Shown: positions 23,301 through 35,789 of the stretch, in pieces
How positions within the stretch are numbered: position 1 is the first letter of the stretch
How the letters are laid out: each line of letters opens with the position of its first letter
From: Poecilobothrus nobilitatus
Lineage: Eukaryota; Arthropoda; Insecta; Diptera; Dolichopodidae
Direction: 5' to 3'
DNA length: 64,000 nt
Assembly: GCA_947095535.1 (NCBI GenBank)
Contig: OX352773.1
Coordinates: 260,361,590 to 260,425,589, forward strand
The notes under the pieces: generated by a model
The model's input: only the letters and a program-made list of their open reading frames with translations
Told to the model about the DNA's origin: nothing
The model's database searches: none
Program-made: the position numbers and the translations under genes

Positions 23301-23995
23301 CTCTGAACATTTTGGGCATTGAGCTAAGCCTGAAATTAAACTGCTCTACCCAGATAAGGAAGCAAGGCAGTATCCTTTTATTCCTTACAAATTTTTCATT
23401 AGGGCTAGTATGAAGTACAATGCATATTTGGTAGGAACTTAACTAATCGCATTGAGATACTTAGAGAAAGTGTAAAACAGAGGAATTCGTTTAATAAACG
23501 ATCGCATTGGTACCTTATTTCTAGCTCCACTAGATCATCGGCATGTACTCATTGGAGTACTCATTCTATTTTGTAGGTATTTCTATTTTTTAGGTAAGAA
23601 CCTCCTAGACACACCTTAGGCACACCTCTTTACATGTAAATTTGTTTGTGATACGTTCAGCGCGAATATGGAATAGCTTTCCTCTGGCAGTATTCCCAAA
23701 AATCGGCAAACATAACATTGCTGAATTCAAGAAGAACATCAATTTCATTGTTCTGAAAACTTTTCCCAACATCCAATAACTATTCATATTCATTCCCAAT
23801 TTCCTTTATTACTATTATTCCCAATCCCCAAACAAAACAGTATATTGTAACATAGATTCTAATTTAATGTTTGATTTAAAAAGCCATCTCCCGCGTTTGT
23901 TTGGTTTAACCCCAACACTACTAAAAAGCTAATTCATTGGCGTTGATCTCATCGGTGTCTTTAGGGGAGCCTCACAAAAAAACAAATAAAAAAAC
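23300..23995 (+). pseudogene. Family E non-LTR retrotransposon 3' end, best copy
   Basis: A 45-codon frame at 23642-23779 reads SARIWNSFPLAVFPK, then FKKNINFIVLKTFPNIQ and a stop. The R-x-WNS-P-x-x-VFP followed by an FK-rich tail is the usual C-terminus of Jockey/CR1-like reverse-transcriptase polyproteins. About 120 bp upstream another frame gives LAPLDHRHVLIGVLILFCRY, matching the 'LEHRR' segment that normally precedes it. The two parts are out of frame and carry stops, so the copy is dead. A ~210-bp 3' UTR ends in an A-rich tail (cacaaaaaaacaaataaaa). The 5' part is truncated. Confidence 0.7.
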
Positions 23996-24004
23996 TTATG
24001 CTAA

Positions 24005-24205
24005 TTCTCAAAGCTATATAAATAAGATGTCTCGCAATATTTATTTTTTCCCAAAACCAATGTCCATCATGAAAATTATATTGTTGTAGCTTTAATTATT
24101 CAGAAAAAAGTTTTGCTAAGAGATAGATGGACGAACGGTCGCATAGAGTGAAACTAATAAGGAAAATTTTCAGATTTTATTTTGAAAAATATTCTAAAAA
24201 AGAAA
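24005..24205 (-). mobile_element. Family A head fragment
   Basis: 'ttgtagctttaattattcag', 'aaaaaagttttgctaagag', 'gatggacgaacggtcgcat' and 'agagtgaaactaataagg' match the head end of family A, read inward from the right. Confidence 0.5.
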
Positions 24206-25495
24206 AACAAATTCTACGTAATCCCTAAAAGCGTTAGTACTGAAGAAGAAGTTATTACCATATATTTAATAATCCTATGTGAGCTATAGTAGACACTATA
24301 GTAATAGTAATGTCTGTAGACTAATATAGAATAGGATCAACTTTTCCCTTTCCGGATGTATTAAAAAATAAAAAGAACAACTCATTTCATGCAAAGAATC
24401 CAATAGACAAAGCTTATAAGTATAGCATTTCTGTTTTGGAGATTGAACTGATATTTGTTGAAAGCTCCATTTAAAGAAAATAGATTTACGAATACTTTCA
24501 AAACGGTTAATGAAATTTTGTAAACAGTGTAATTTTTTCTATTTTTGGTATATTATTTTACATCAATGTTTCATTCTTTTTATGGATTTCGGTCATACAT
24601 TATTTAGACTAACAAAATACCCATAAATTTTACTTTACTACAATTTTTTTTTCTATTTTGATTCTTTTTTCAGATTTTAAAAGGATTTTTATAGTTTTTA
24701 AAAAAGTTGAAATAACAACAAAAAACTTTTAATACAATTTTTTCTTTTTTTTTTTTTTTTAGTGTGTTGTATTTTATTTATTTTTCTTGTTAATTTTGCA
24801 TCATATTCTGGTAGTATGGTAGTATTAATAAAAACCCTCTTTTAATCCCTTCGAATTTCTGATATATATTTTTGGACAGTGTTAATAAATTCCACATTTT
24901 CTTACCATAAAATGGTAAAAATTTAAAGTTAGAATTTAAGGTAAAGAAGCTTCTGTCCACCATAAATTTTTTTTTGTCTTTTTTGGTTTTTTTTTTTTTG
25001 ATGGGTTAACAATGTTTTCACTTTTCTTACATTTTTTATATTTTTTCTCTAATACTTCTCCAACTTTTTTCTTTCGGTTACATTTTTATTAATAAATTTC
25101 TTTTTTCTTGAATTATTCTTTTAAGTTTCTTTAGTTTATGTTTTTCGGATCGTAAAAATTTATTGCTTTAAAATGTATATAAAAAAAAACAAAAAAAAAA
25201 GAATTGTGTAGCAAAAAAAATGAAATTAAGAATAAAAATCTTAAAATAGACCCATTATAGTCATAATAATTGTATATAATTTAAGTGAATTTAAAATTCA
25301 ATGAGGGGTACATTTAACACCATTCATAGATATCAAATTAGGGTTATTAAAAGTATATTATTATAAAATGGTCAATTTAAATGCTTATAATAATAATAAA
25401 AGTTAAAATAAATTTCAGTGTACTATTCACAATATTTAAGTGCAAAAGTTGGCAATGATTTTTGTGTGCTCCATATTCTTTATAGGTTGGACTTT
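24206..25495. other. AT-rich stretch, no gene seen
   Basis: It contains T-runs at 24745-24760 and 24968-24999. A less biased patch at 24240-24530 may belong to the decayed coding region downstream, but no frame holds. Confidence 0.45.
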
Positions 25496-25498
25496 TTA

Positions 25499-26312
25499 TT
25501 AGTTGGTTTTTAAAATTGAATCAAAAACTATTTTAAAATTCTCTACTTTATCTAGAATTTCTGAATCGAGATGTACTCTCTGCGTTGATTGAAACTTAGG
25601 GTCTTCATCTAGGAACCAAATATATTTATAGTATTGTATGTTAAATTTTTCAAAAACTTGTCCCAATATTAATGATCTCATGTTATTTAAGTTATTCTAG
25701 TTAAGTGTCTAAGTTGATTGTTTATAAACCCTTCTTTCGGTAATATCATACGATCATTGAAAAAATTAAGTGTTACCAAAAATATTTCAGGTTTAAATTA
25801 AATAAAATAAAGAATTTAAAACTGAAGGGTTCACATCTGCAAGAATGTTAAACAGGATTGTTAAAGTTGAGAAAACTATATAACTATATACCCATACCGG
25901 ATCTTTTTCAACAATACTGTCCTTCACATTGACTGAATTGATGGACAAATTTATTCACATTAATGGAATTGATCCTCCGGAAGTATTTAGATATTTAAGA
26001 CTATAAAAAGATTTCTTTTGATGAATTTCAGCCATTTTATACAGATCATTTTAATATGGACTGTTTTTATGGCTAAATAATAATATACACTAAAGCCTAT
26101 GACTAGTTCCATTTTCAAAGTCATAAAGAAGTGTCAAACTGTTATGTCCTATAACAAATGCCTTATCTTTTATATTGAATACCGTTATTGTAATTTGTAA
26201 GGATATAACTTTCTTCGAGGGTACCAATATCTATACATAAATCATAATATTTTACCATGTATAGGTACTGTTTTATCTGCAATATTTTGTCAATAGTAGA
26301 TTAACAGTTCTT
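25499..26312 (-). pseudogene. Decayed coding region of unknown identity
   Basis: Read on the minus strand, four protein-like stretches follow each other in different frames. The first (about 26310-26170) includes YYDLCIDIGTLEESYILTNY. The second (to 26090) includes AFVIGHNSLTLLYDFENG. The third is an 81-codon frame at 25793-26035 with one internal stop, including MAEIHQKKSFYSLKYL and SIVEKDPVWVYSYIVF. The fourth is a 60-codon ATG-started frame at 25499-25681 including YIWFLDEDPKFQSTQRVHL. The composition is balanced, unlike the Lys/Phe/Asn noise around it, which suggests a pseudogene with frameshifts. I do not recognise the protein. A D element lies immediately upstream at 26385. Confidence 0.4.
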
Positions 26313-26384
26313 CAATGGTTTTTAGGTTTATTTTGTTTAATATATATACGTAAACATATGGCAACACTAAGTAATAAATGTATT

Positions 26385-27911
26385 TATACCCGTACGATAA
26401 GGATCGGGTATATTAAAATTGCTCCTCCGTTTGTAACACCTCGAAATAAGCTAGTTAGATATACCTTCAAAGGTATGGATCGGATCAGAATCAAATTCTT
26501 AGTCGATTAAGCTTTGTCCGTCCATCAGTAAGATAACTCAAAACCTAAGAAAGCTAGAGTTTTGAAATTTACACAAAATATTCTTACAACAATTTGTAGG
26601 TTCCCTATTTTTTGGTTGAGTTCCGACCAAAACTTCGGGTAGCTCTCGAGCACCTAACTTTTAGCACCCTAAATTTTTTTTGAAATAGAGACATGAAATT
26701 GTAACTGCTGATAGATATCATAAAAATATTAATTTTATTAATTATAACTTTTTTCTGTAGCCCTACCCGTTACGGAGCTACAGCGCCTCAAACTTTTAAA
26801 AAGCCCTATTTTTAAATGCATATGTATCATGCTCTGCTTAAGATTTTTTCACTCTGAAAAAGTCATGCGACAGGTGTTTTTCTTAACTTTGTAAATTAAT
26901 ATCAAAATTATACAATTATTTTAAATTTAATATTTAAATTTACCGTTATGTGAAAACCAAATTTTGCATGATTTTTCTACTTTCATTCTACTTTCTACTC
27001 CGGCACGCTTTTAGATAAAGGCTTGAAATTTTGAAGCAAGAAAAAAGTTTTAGAATTAGTATAAGTTTGCTCAGGAATTTTTTTGGTGCACCCCCTGTTT
27101 ATGAACTATCAGGGCTCAAAAATTGAAAATTTGCTATTTTTAAACACCTTTAACTTAGGCACCTGTACACATTTTTTTTCGGCAAAATTTGTAATTTACT
27201 ATTTAAATTTACGTTATGATAAAACCAAATTTGGCATGATATTTCTTTTTTCATAACTCCGGCACCCTTTAAGATAGGAACCTGAAATTTGAAGACAAGA
27301 AAGAACTTTTAGATTAGTATAATTTTCCTCAGACAATTTTTTGGTATAACCCGCTCTTTAAAAGTTGTTAAGCCTCAAAAATTGAAAATTTGCTATTTTT
27401 AGACCCCTGTAACTTAGGCATCTGTAAAAATTTTTCTTCGGCAAGACATGGAAATTAAAGGTTCAATAATATATATTTTACGTATGTTGACGGGTTTTCT
27501 TAATTATATAGGGTTTCGGAGTTACATCCCTCCAAAATTAGCAGTTTTCCCTCCATTTATTTAGATATCGTATATATGTCACTGATGAACGAATGATATA
27601 TAATACATATGTATAGTATAAATTATTATACATTTACCAATTAGTATTAAATGGTACTATAGCATATTTGGAAAAGTTAGATAGACAATCGTTATGTGGA
27701 AGGCTAGAATCTGCTTTTGAAGAATGTACAAACATATAGTTTGAATATATGTACAAATCATATTTCTAGAAAATATAAAATTCACCCAAATTATTTTAAA
27801 ATACTAAAAAATTAAAAAAATAATATTATAAGCAAAGTGACAGGTTATGAACATACTAACGGTTCGTACGGGTATCTAAGAGTTGACAAAGGCAACTGTA
27901 TTCTCTTTATT
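26385..27911 (+). mobile_element. Family D composite element, copy 1
   Basis: It starts with TATACCCGTACGATAAGGAT and the shared head module (tgtaacacctcgaaataag, gttagatataccttc, tagtcgattaagc, gtccgtccatc, gataactcaaaacctaag). At about 26670 it passes into a family A core, and it ends with GGTTCGTACGGGTATCTAAG and AGTTGACAAAGGCAACTG. The ends are inverted around TACCCGTACGA. The copy at 52985-54470 has the same head-A-tail order in the opposite orientation, so the composite moved as a unit. The core contains a ~265-bp tandem duplication (about 26920-27185 and 27186-27460). Confidence 0.75.
26920..27460 (+). repeat. Tandem duplication inside the D element
   Basis: The block holding 'tatttaaatttaccgttatg', 'ctccggcacgctttta', 'cttgaaattttga' and 'aaatttgctatttttaaaca' occurs twice with a period of about 265 bp. 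The copies have diverged, so the duplication is not recent. Confidence 0.65.
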
Positions 27912-29060
27912 ATATAGGAGTTCACGACCTTTATTTTCCAAAGAAGTCAATTAAATGGTTTCAACATTTTGAAATGAATTCTATTTAAACTTAAAACTGT
28001 AAAGATAGTTTCATACCATAACTATTAAATTGTAGGTTTTGTAGAATTTTCATTCATTTAAGAGTCTTAGTATGTTTAGTAACAGCATTATTAAAATTTT
28101 TCTCTCATAGATTATGAACAAAATGTTTTTCAATCAACAGGTAAAAATTAAAATGGACAGCCATAAAAACAATTTTATTCAACAAAATTATATTAAATTA
28201 AAATATAACCGAATAAAACAAAAAAAAAAAAAATTTATTTCACTTTGACATTTAATAAAATCGAAATTATATAACTATAGGTACGTGACACTGATAAATA
28301 ACTGTATTTTGTACAAAAAAAATATTAATGAAAACTTGTAAAACAGAAGAGATGTTAAACAAAAGAAAAAAAAACGAATAAAATAAAAGAGACAAATAGT
28401 CGGTACTTTTTTTTTATTTAATTTATTCTGATTTATTGCCATTTTTCATATTGTACATAATATGTGTTATGTTTTAACACAAAAAGTGTTTAATATAATG
28501 ATGGTCATTTTGCAATAATTTTGTCTTTTATTGAGGTCATCTATATAATATTATATATAGCGATTCAAGTATACATTTATATGATATTAAAATAATTTTG
28601 CATATTATTCTAAAAGTTTTTTTTTAATGAACAGTAAACATTTTAGTGCTTTTCATAAACAATGTGTTGATTTTCTCAGCAAATTTAAAAATAAAGAACA
28701 AGGTAAGGAGGTAGATATTAAACATTTTTTGTGTTAAAATAAATAAAAATGACAACTAAGAAATATCAATAAAAAATGTTATTAGTATGTACTTATATTA
28801 CACACCATTACTATTCTTCACGATTGTTTAAGCCAAGTTTTTATCTTAGGATAGAAGTGTATATTAAAAAATTTTCAATCTCTGTAAAATTGAAAATCTT
28901 GTTTTATAAGGATTTCGACCTGGTTCAGCAGCTATTTTCATCCATTGAGTTCAAAATTAATGACAAACAATAATAAACATAATATAAAACAAAATAAAAG
29001 GAAAATGTAAACAAACAATTTTAATTTCAGCCTTATAACTCATAGGTATAGAAATGTCCA
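27912..29060. other. AT-rich stretch, no gene seen
   Basis: No repeat family and no protein-like frame were recognised. The 65-codon frame at 28776-28973 lacks any family signal. Confidence 0.5.
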
Positions 29061-29104
29061 TTGAATATTTGTTTGTTTACATTAGTAAACAAACAAATAT
29101 TCAA
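29061..29104. repeat. Perfect 20-bp hairpin
   Basis: TTGAATATTTGTTTGTTTAC is followed by a 4-nt loop and its exact complement. 'gtaaacaaacaa' also occurs once more nearby (about 29008). No element was recognised around it. Confidence 0.85.
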
Positions 29105-30770
29105 ATATTTAAATAAAAACTAAAATTTTGTTTTAGTGTAGTTAAAAGCGAATTTATTCCAACAACCACCCTTTTTCTTCTCCATATATTTTCATGGTTT
29201 TTTGCACGTGTACATTTTTTGTATTCATGCACATCAAATTGACGGTTGAATCATTTTGAAGGGAATAAAAAAGAAGGAAAATAAAAATTTAAAAAATAAC
29301 AATTTTATGATATATAAATAAATATTATACATAAATTAATATTATGTTAAATATTTTAATTAATTTCTATTATCACATCGATATCCTTTAAAACAAAATA
29401 CCTTTTCCCGTTAGCTTTCACAGAAGAATACTCTAAATGATAGGATAAAAAGAAAACTAAATTTAATCGAATTTAAAAATCTAACTAAATCAAATCGAAA
29501 TAAGGTTCGTTTGAATTATTTTAAGATATCAGATTTATTTACATCTCATTTTATTTAAATTTCAATGAAAAATACGATGGTCTTCAATTTATTTCCCAAA
29601 AAGTAAAATATTCTTAACTGAAGTAGTAATATTATTATTTAAAGTGACATTAAATAAATATTTACTATTTATAAAAAAAATAAATTATCTATTTAGTCTT
29701 GACCTATTTCTTAAGAAAAAACTTTATTTATAAATAAAACCACTGTACTACATGGTGTTTTAAGGAAAAGCTTGTTGCGACACTTAATCTTTATTTTTTT
29801 TATTTTGTTTTTTTTTTTTCCTGTAGTGTAAAGCAATTTGAAAAGTACTTAAATAACAATGTGTAGTTTTTTGACACTTTTAAATTTAGATTATACAAAG
29901 AAAAGCAAATATTATGTTTATAATGATTTGAGCTCTTATCAAAAAAACTATAATAATAATTATCATAATAAATCATTACAATAAAAAAAGAAACCAAATA
30001 TGCATAAAGAAAAACTAAAATATAACAAAACACAAACAAATAGAAGATAAAGAAAAATAAAATTAGCAGAACAGAAACCTAACTGAACACTTGGCACATG
30101 AACCCATGTCATTCTTGACAATTAAAAAAATATAAAGAAAAACTTCATAGGGTATTCAATATTTGTATATTAGTGTAAATTAAATACACAAACACTTATC
30201 TTTAAACCCTTCAAAGTCCTTTAATACCTTAACATTATTATAGATATAAAATACAGTATTGAGAATAAAATGATAATATTGAAAAAATTTTTTATTAATC
30301 AAATACAATGATTGGTACCGAACCATGAATCATTCTGATTCAACCATTTCCGTAGCCCCAAACGTTCATAAGAAAAGAGCCCGAAGACTTATAAGAAAAG
30401 TTCAGTTCACTTTTATTCGAACGAATTTTTTCATACTGCTGTGTAGTTAGATCCTAAATTTAGGCTCATGTTCGATGATAAGAACATTGCCAAACCTCAA
30501 AATCAAATTTTAACTATCACAAAAAAATAAATGGTGTGGAAAATTGGAAATAATATCAATTTAATTTTTACTTTCTGCAGTGTAGAAGTGATTATATTGA
30601 ATGAGATTTTAATGAAAAAAAACATAACTTAATGGCGACTACAGTATCAAAAAATGTTCAAAAACTGGACATCAATTTGAGTTAGAGTACTCTAAGTTGC
30701 ATAATTGACGTCTAGAATTCCAACTCGTGGTATAGTAATTTTACCAATTATTTGCAATGTAGTAAATGGT
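29105..30770. other. AT-rich stretch; less biased from 30300
   Basis: From about 30300 the sequence has more G+C and may already belong to the family G element that follows. A short tandem (cttaagtaatactc, twice, 30774-30806) marks the transition. No gene was seen. Confidence 0.45.
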
Positions 30771-30779
30771 TTTCTTAAG

Positions 30780-31655
30780 TAATACTCCATCCATACTTAA
30801 GTAATACTCGAATCCATCTCAGGAACATAAAGAAAACATGCTAGAACACCATTGTACTAAATTTAAAGGTTCTACTTTTGTTGGTTTTGAAGATATGCGC
30901 GTTACTCTTGTGCTCGTCCGGAAGTTTCCAAAATACGAACCCATGGTTCAAATTCTTTCAAATGTCAATTTCCAATTTTACAGAAAAGGAAACATAACAG
31001 AACACCTTTGTACTAAAAATAAACCTTCTATCTTTGTTGGTTGTGGAGATATACTCGTTTGCTCTGGGGCTCGTCCGGAAGCTTCCAAGATTTGAACTCA
31101 TGGACCAAATCCTCACAAATTTCAGAAACATAAATCAAACATGAAGGAACACCATTCTGCCTAATTTAAAGGTTATATCTTTGTTGCTTTTGGAGATAAT
31201 ATCATTTGCTCTGGGGCTCGTTCGGAAGCTTCCAAAATCCAAACCCATGGACCAAATTCTCTTAAATTTCAGCGACATAAATCGAACGGGAAGGAACATC
31301 ATTGTACAAAATATAAAGGTTCTATCTTAGTTGGTTTTGGAGATAATCTCGTTTGCTCCGGAATCATTCGGAAGCTTCCAGAATCCAGAACCCATGGACC
31401 GATTTTGTCCAGATTCGAAGTTATTCTTCCTTTCGTAATTAGTAACCCACTATATAAATTTCATCAAGATAGCTTTATTAGTTTTTGAGTTATCGTGCGA
31501 ACGAACGGACGGACGGACATCGTTAAATCGACTCAGGAGGTGATCCTGATTCAGAATATATGTACATGTCCATATCTAACTCACTTCCTTTTGGTGATTA
31601 CAAACACCATACCAAAGTTAATATACCCTATACTTTAGATGTAGGGTATAAAAAT
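30780..31655 (-). mobile_element. Family G element with internal tandem repeats
   Basis: On the plus strand, four ~140-165-bp units (about 30821, 30988, 31123 and 31268) carry 'gaacaccattgtac', 'tttgttggttttggagat' and 'ctggggctcgtccggaagct'. They are followed by the shared head module in inverted orientation: 'tttttgagttatcgtgcgaa', 'cggacggacggacatcg', 'aaatcgactcagga' and 'tagggtataaaa' at 31652. Its head therefore faces right. Tandem repeats next to such a head resemble INE-1/DINE-1-like Helitron derivatives. The far end is undefined, and no conserved protein is encoded. Confidence 0.65.
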
Positions 31656-31929
31656 TCAATTTTGGTGAAGAGTATAGTTATGTTATTGGATATTGAAGTA
31701 TATTGAATTACAAAAATAAGGCTTTTTATAATAAAAGTAAAATTCGACTATATTTCGTTTCCCATTTCGCAATTATTTTCGTTTTAAAACTGCAATAAGC
31801 TCAAATATGAAAAAATCGCGAATTGGAAATAAAATGAAGAGGTTTTGCCCTTTATTTCTGGGCACCATATTTAATCCTTAATCCATCCAATAAATTATTT
31901 GCAAGGTTTTTTTTTTTTTTCTTCATTCT

Positions 31930-33010
31930 TTCAGAGAGCTTCAACATAGCTTCTCCATCGTACTCTGTTTTGGGCCATTTGTTTGATTTCTGCCCATGCT
32001 TTACCGTTCTCTTCAATTTATTTGGATCTTGTTCTCCTCCATGTAGTGCGTGGTCTTCCTATTTTCTTTTGCCCTGTGGGTTCCAGTCTAATGCTTGGCG
32101 AACTATAGTTTTTGATGCCTTTCTAAGTGTGTGTTCTATGCTTTTCCATTTTTGCCTTTTTATTTAAAGTTTTCATTTGGTTCTTGTTTCATTAGAGACT
32201 ACAGATCTGTGTTGGAAATTCGCCTAGGCCCGAAGATCTTAACTATTGTTCTTAGGCATTTATTCACGAATGTTTGAAGCTTGTTGGTGGTTAGTGGTGG
32301 CTTACGAACCATATAGTAGAACTGATTTCACACAGGTATTGAAAATTCTTATTTTGATGTCTCTATTTAGGTGAGAAGATCTCCATACAGACCACAATAT
32401 GCCAAATACCATTTCAGTCTATTTTTTATGTCTTCATCTGCCCCTCCATTTGTAGTAATAATAGTACCAAGATAGTTGAAGCACGAAACATTTTATTGTA
32501 TTATCATCTATCTTAAGTTGTTGGCTATTTGTGGCATGTATCCGTAATGATTTGGTTTTTCTTATGTTTATCTTCAGCCCAACTTCTTTCGCCTTGATGT
32601 TCAGGAGTTGAAGTTTTTCTTGCATATCTCTATATGTGTGAACGAGTAGAGTTATATCGTCTGCATAGTCTAGATATTCCAGGCGACTGGTCATTCTCCA
32701 TTTTATTCCTTTTGGGGCCGAGAATGCTTCTTCCATTACGTCGTCAAGTACGGAGTTGAACAATATTGGGGAGAGGGGACTGGTTTTACTCCTGTCTTCA
32801 TCATTAGTGGTTCGCTTAGTTTGCCGTTGTGTAGAACTCTTGTTTCCACATTGTCGTACATGTTTTCAATCGGGTGAATTATTTTGCGGGTGAATTTTGC
32901 GAGTTATTTTCAATCGGGTGAAATATCTTATCCTTAATGCATTCAATATTGCGCTACGTATTATGGTGTCAAATGCCCTTTGGAAGTCTAGAAATGTTAT
33001 GTATATTGAA
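31930..33010 (-). pseudogene. Non-LTR retrotransposon reverse-transcriptase remnant
   Basis: The minus strand preserves much of an RT C-terminal half in broken frames. FQRAFD lies at about 32968-32986. A 109-codon frame (32434-32763) contains FNSVLDDV, the catalytic YADD at about 32656-32667, and VGLKINIRKTKSLRI. The tail at 31935-32110 reads [10 protein letters not shown], then in another frame GRPRTTWRR and AWAEIKQMAQNRVRWRSYV. This order and the GRPR-x-TWRR / AQNRVRWR tail are typical of insect non-LTR elements. Frameshifts and stops (for example after the GKRK and TRSK segments) show it is dead. The 5' half and endonuclease are absent. I do not assign the clade. Confidence 0.8.
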
Positions 33011-34010
33011 GACTTCAATTCCGCTGATTGTTACCCAAAATTTTTGTAAGTAAGATATGTTACAACTTTCATATCTTATTTATAAAATTTTTGGACAAGA
33101 ATTTGTAATTTTCATAAGCTTTTCTTTCAAGTTATTTAAGTTATAGCTGTCTTAGACATATCCGATTTCAATAAATTTATTTTTTTATAGCAAGATTTAA
33201 AATTTTTTTACCGTTACACCGTTACACCGTTACACTATTAACGATTTGAAAATATCTTTAAAATCTTTACGTACAAATTAAAAACCATTGTACATATTAG
33301 CATAATATGATAGTGGATATTGAATTACTAAGTTAAACTATTTTGCATAACACTGTAGCTAGAAATGTACATATATATTATAAATAATAATATGTTATGA
33401 AAAACTATGGGAACAAAAATATAGAAGAAAATAAAATATAGCTTAAGAACTTTTTTAGGTCAAAATTTTATGAAATTATATACCAGTCAATCATTTACGA
33501 GTATAATAATACATGTAAACATGTCTTTTGATATGTACAAGAGCTCCTTTTTTATCACCTATGTATCAGTTGTTGAACACACGAGTTCTCTTATTTTTGT
33601 TCATAATATATTAATTCCTAATGACGATCTAGAATTATAGAATTCTCTTCACGTTTTTTTTTTGTTTTAAGATACATCCTAAAAGGAATGGGTGTGAGTG
33701 ACAATTGAATAAATATATAAAACCAAAATAACTTTGCAGAATATTATTTATGTATGAATATGATAAATTTACATGTTCTTATTTACTTTTGAAAAAAAAA
33801 AAATTAAATTTTACTATCAGAATAAGTAGGATAACTGAAGGATGTTTTAATTCTACTAAACGAAATTCAATATATTTCTGTATTATTCAGATAAATGACG
33901 ATAATCTTTTCTTATTTAAAAAAATAAATAAATCATACTACCAGATTCAGGTTGTTGAACGGTTTAATTACCGAAAAATATGTTTCATTACCAGATGTAT
34001 TTCAAAATCA
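33011..34010. other. AT-rich stretch with a short tandem
   Basis: An 'accgttac' unit repeats about three times at 33210-33234. No gene was seen. The 91-codon frame at 33750-34025 runs into the family C copy and is not accepted. Confidence 0.5.
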
Positions 34011-34014
34011 AATT

Positions 34015-35008
34015 TCCGTCCTTGATAACTCAAAAAATAAAGGAGCTAGGAGGCTGAAATTTTTTTTACGTCACTTTAGAAAATTATTAGTTTTGCTATT
34101 TAAATCCAGCATTTTCGGCCGCCGGGTTCAAATAGCTGCCATACAACTTCTTCCTTTAAATGGAAATAACTCAGTGTCTATTCAAGCTAGGTATCTCAAA
34201 TTCTGCAAATGATGATCACGATTTATGGCAACAACTTCTGTAAAATTTGTTTCTGCTGGTGCAACAAGTTCGGCTAGCTGCCATACAACTTCTCTTTTTA
34301 AATGAAAATAGCTCAGTTTCTATTGAAGCTAGGAACCTGAAATTTAGTAAAGAGATGTTGAGTTACATGCCAACAACTTTTGTAAAATTAGGTTGGTCTA
34401 GAGCAGCCGGTTCAGGCTTCTTGTGCGTCTTGAAATTTAATGAAGCTAGGGGTCTGAAATCTAACAAATGATGATCAAGTTTTATGGCCACAACTTCTGT
34501 AAAATTTGGTTGTGCTGGTGCAACATGTTCGGGTGGCTGCCATACAACTTCCCTTTTTAAATGAAAATAACTCAGTGTCTATTGAAGCTAGCTATCTAAA
34601 ATTTAGTGAAAAGGTGTCGAATTACATGCCAAAAACTAGGAAGCTAGGTATCTGAATTTTTGTGAAAAGAAGTCAAGTTTTCTGTCAAAAACTTTTTCGG
34701 ATAATTCTTTTATTTTCGGATAACCTCTCTTATTTTTATTATTATCTTAAATTTGAAATTCTCTAAAGGATAATCAAGTTTTATGACAATAGTTTCTGCA
34801 GATTTGTTTGCTTTAGTAACGGGCTTGACTGGTTGTTATACAACTCCAAAATTTACATAAATATATCTGCGGTAATTAATTAAATTATATATCTGAAATT
34901 TTGTAAAAGATGATTAAATGTTACGGGAATAGCATAAATTGTGTTCGTGCTGGTATTCAACACTTGACGTAGTCAACTGTACACTCTCGACGTGGTCTCC
35001 CTCGTTTT
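34015..35008 (+). mobile_element. Family C element with tandem units, copy 1
   Basis: The left end is truncated in the head module ('gataactcaaaaaataaagg' at 34025). Then come 'ttcggccgccgggttcaaat', repeated units beginning 'gctggtgcaacaagttcgg' (34257) and 'gctggtgcaacatgttcgg' (34518), period about 261 bp, and a tail 'gttcgtgctggtattcaaca' ... 'tacactctcgacg'. It is closely similar to 62637-63480. The unit contains an open frame (34247-34471, about 74 codons) that is also open in the other copy. Confidence 0.7.
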
Positions 35009-35785
35009 TTATTAATTAATCTAAATATTTCTTAGTACCAAAATTATAAATCCTGTTTTCTATTTTATTCTTCTAAGGCTCAAATAAACTTATTGAAGGT
35101 TTGACTCAGTCCAAGATCAAAGGCAAGGATCAAAATTTATCTAAGGTGCAATGTAATCACAAGAAATTTAGCTTAACCGATCAACTTTAATCGAGAAATT
35201 TTTAGAAGAAAAAACAATTTCTTTTTTATACAGCATCTTAAATAATCTTTAAGTATAATATTAATTCGTAACAAAACTCTTATTTTACTTTTCATTATAA
35301 TGACGTTCTTTTATTCATTTTTCTTTTTAGAATTTCTTTATCCTTTTGCAGTACATATTTGTTTTGTATAAAACCCACACCTTTCTTTAAAATTACTATT
35401 CTAGAAATGCGTTAAATTTTTCAAAAAACATTTCTTTGTCAATTAACCTAATTAATTAACATTTTTTTGTATTTTAAGATAAAAATAAAAGAGATAGAAT
35501 TTTAGCTTATCGTTATAGTAGGTAGTTTTTTTTTTTTTTTTTAAATTCTTCATAACAAAATTTCCAGAATTTTAAATTTTATTTCTCATTTTCAAACCCA
35601 TATGATTTTTGTATTTGAATTTGCATTCACATCAGTAAATTGTAATTAAATAGATTCAATTTCTTTTTTGTCTGACAATTGAATTTTGAAAAACTCCTTG
35701 TTGTACGTTTAATTTTTTACGCTTCAAATGAATTTTAAAAGTATTCTAACAAAACGTAAAATTAAGATAAAAAAAATGAGAACAA
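35009..35785. other. AT-rich stretch, no gene seen
   Basis: Nothing beyond T-runs (about 35527-35542) was recognised. Confidence 0.5.
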
Positions 35786-35789
35786 AACA

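Noticed and set aside
23605..23799. 64-codon minus-strand frame
   Set aside because: It is the antisense of the family E tail, whose plus-strand reading matches non-LTR C-termini.
30838..31095. 85-codon plus-strand frame
   Set aside because: It spans two tandem units of element G; other units contain stops in the same frame.
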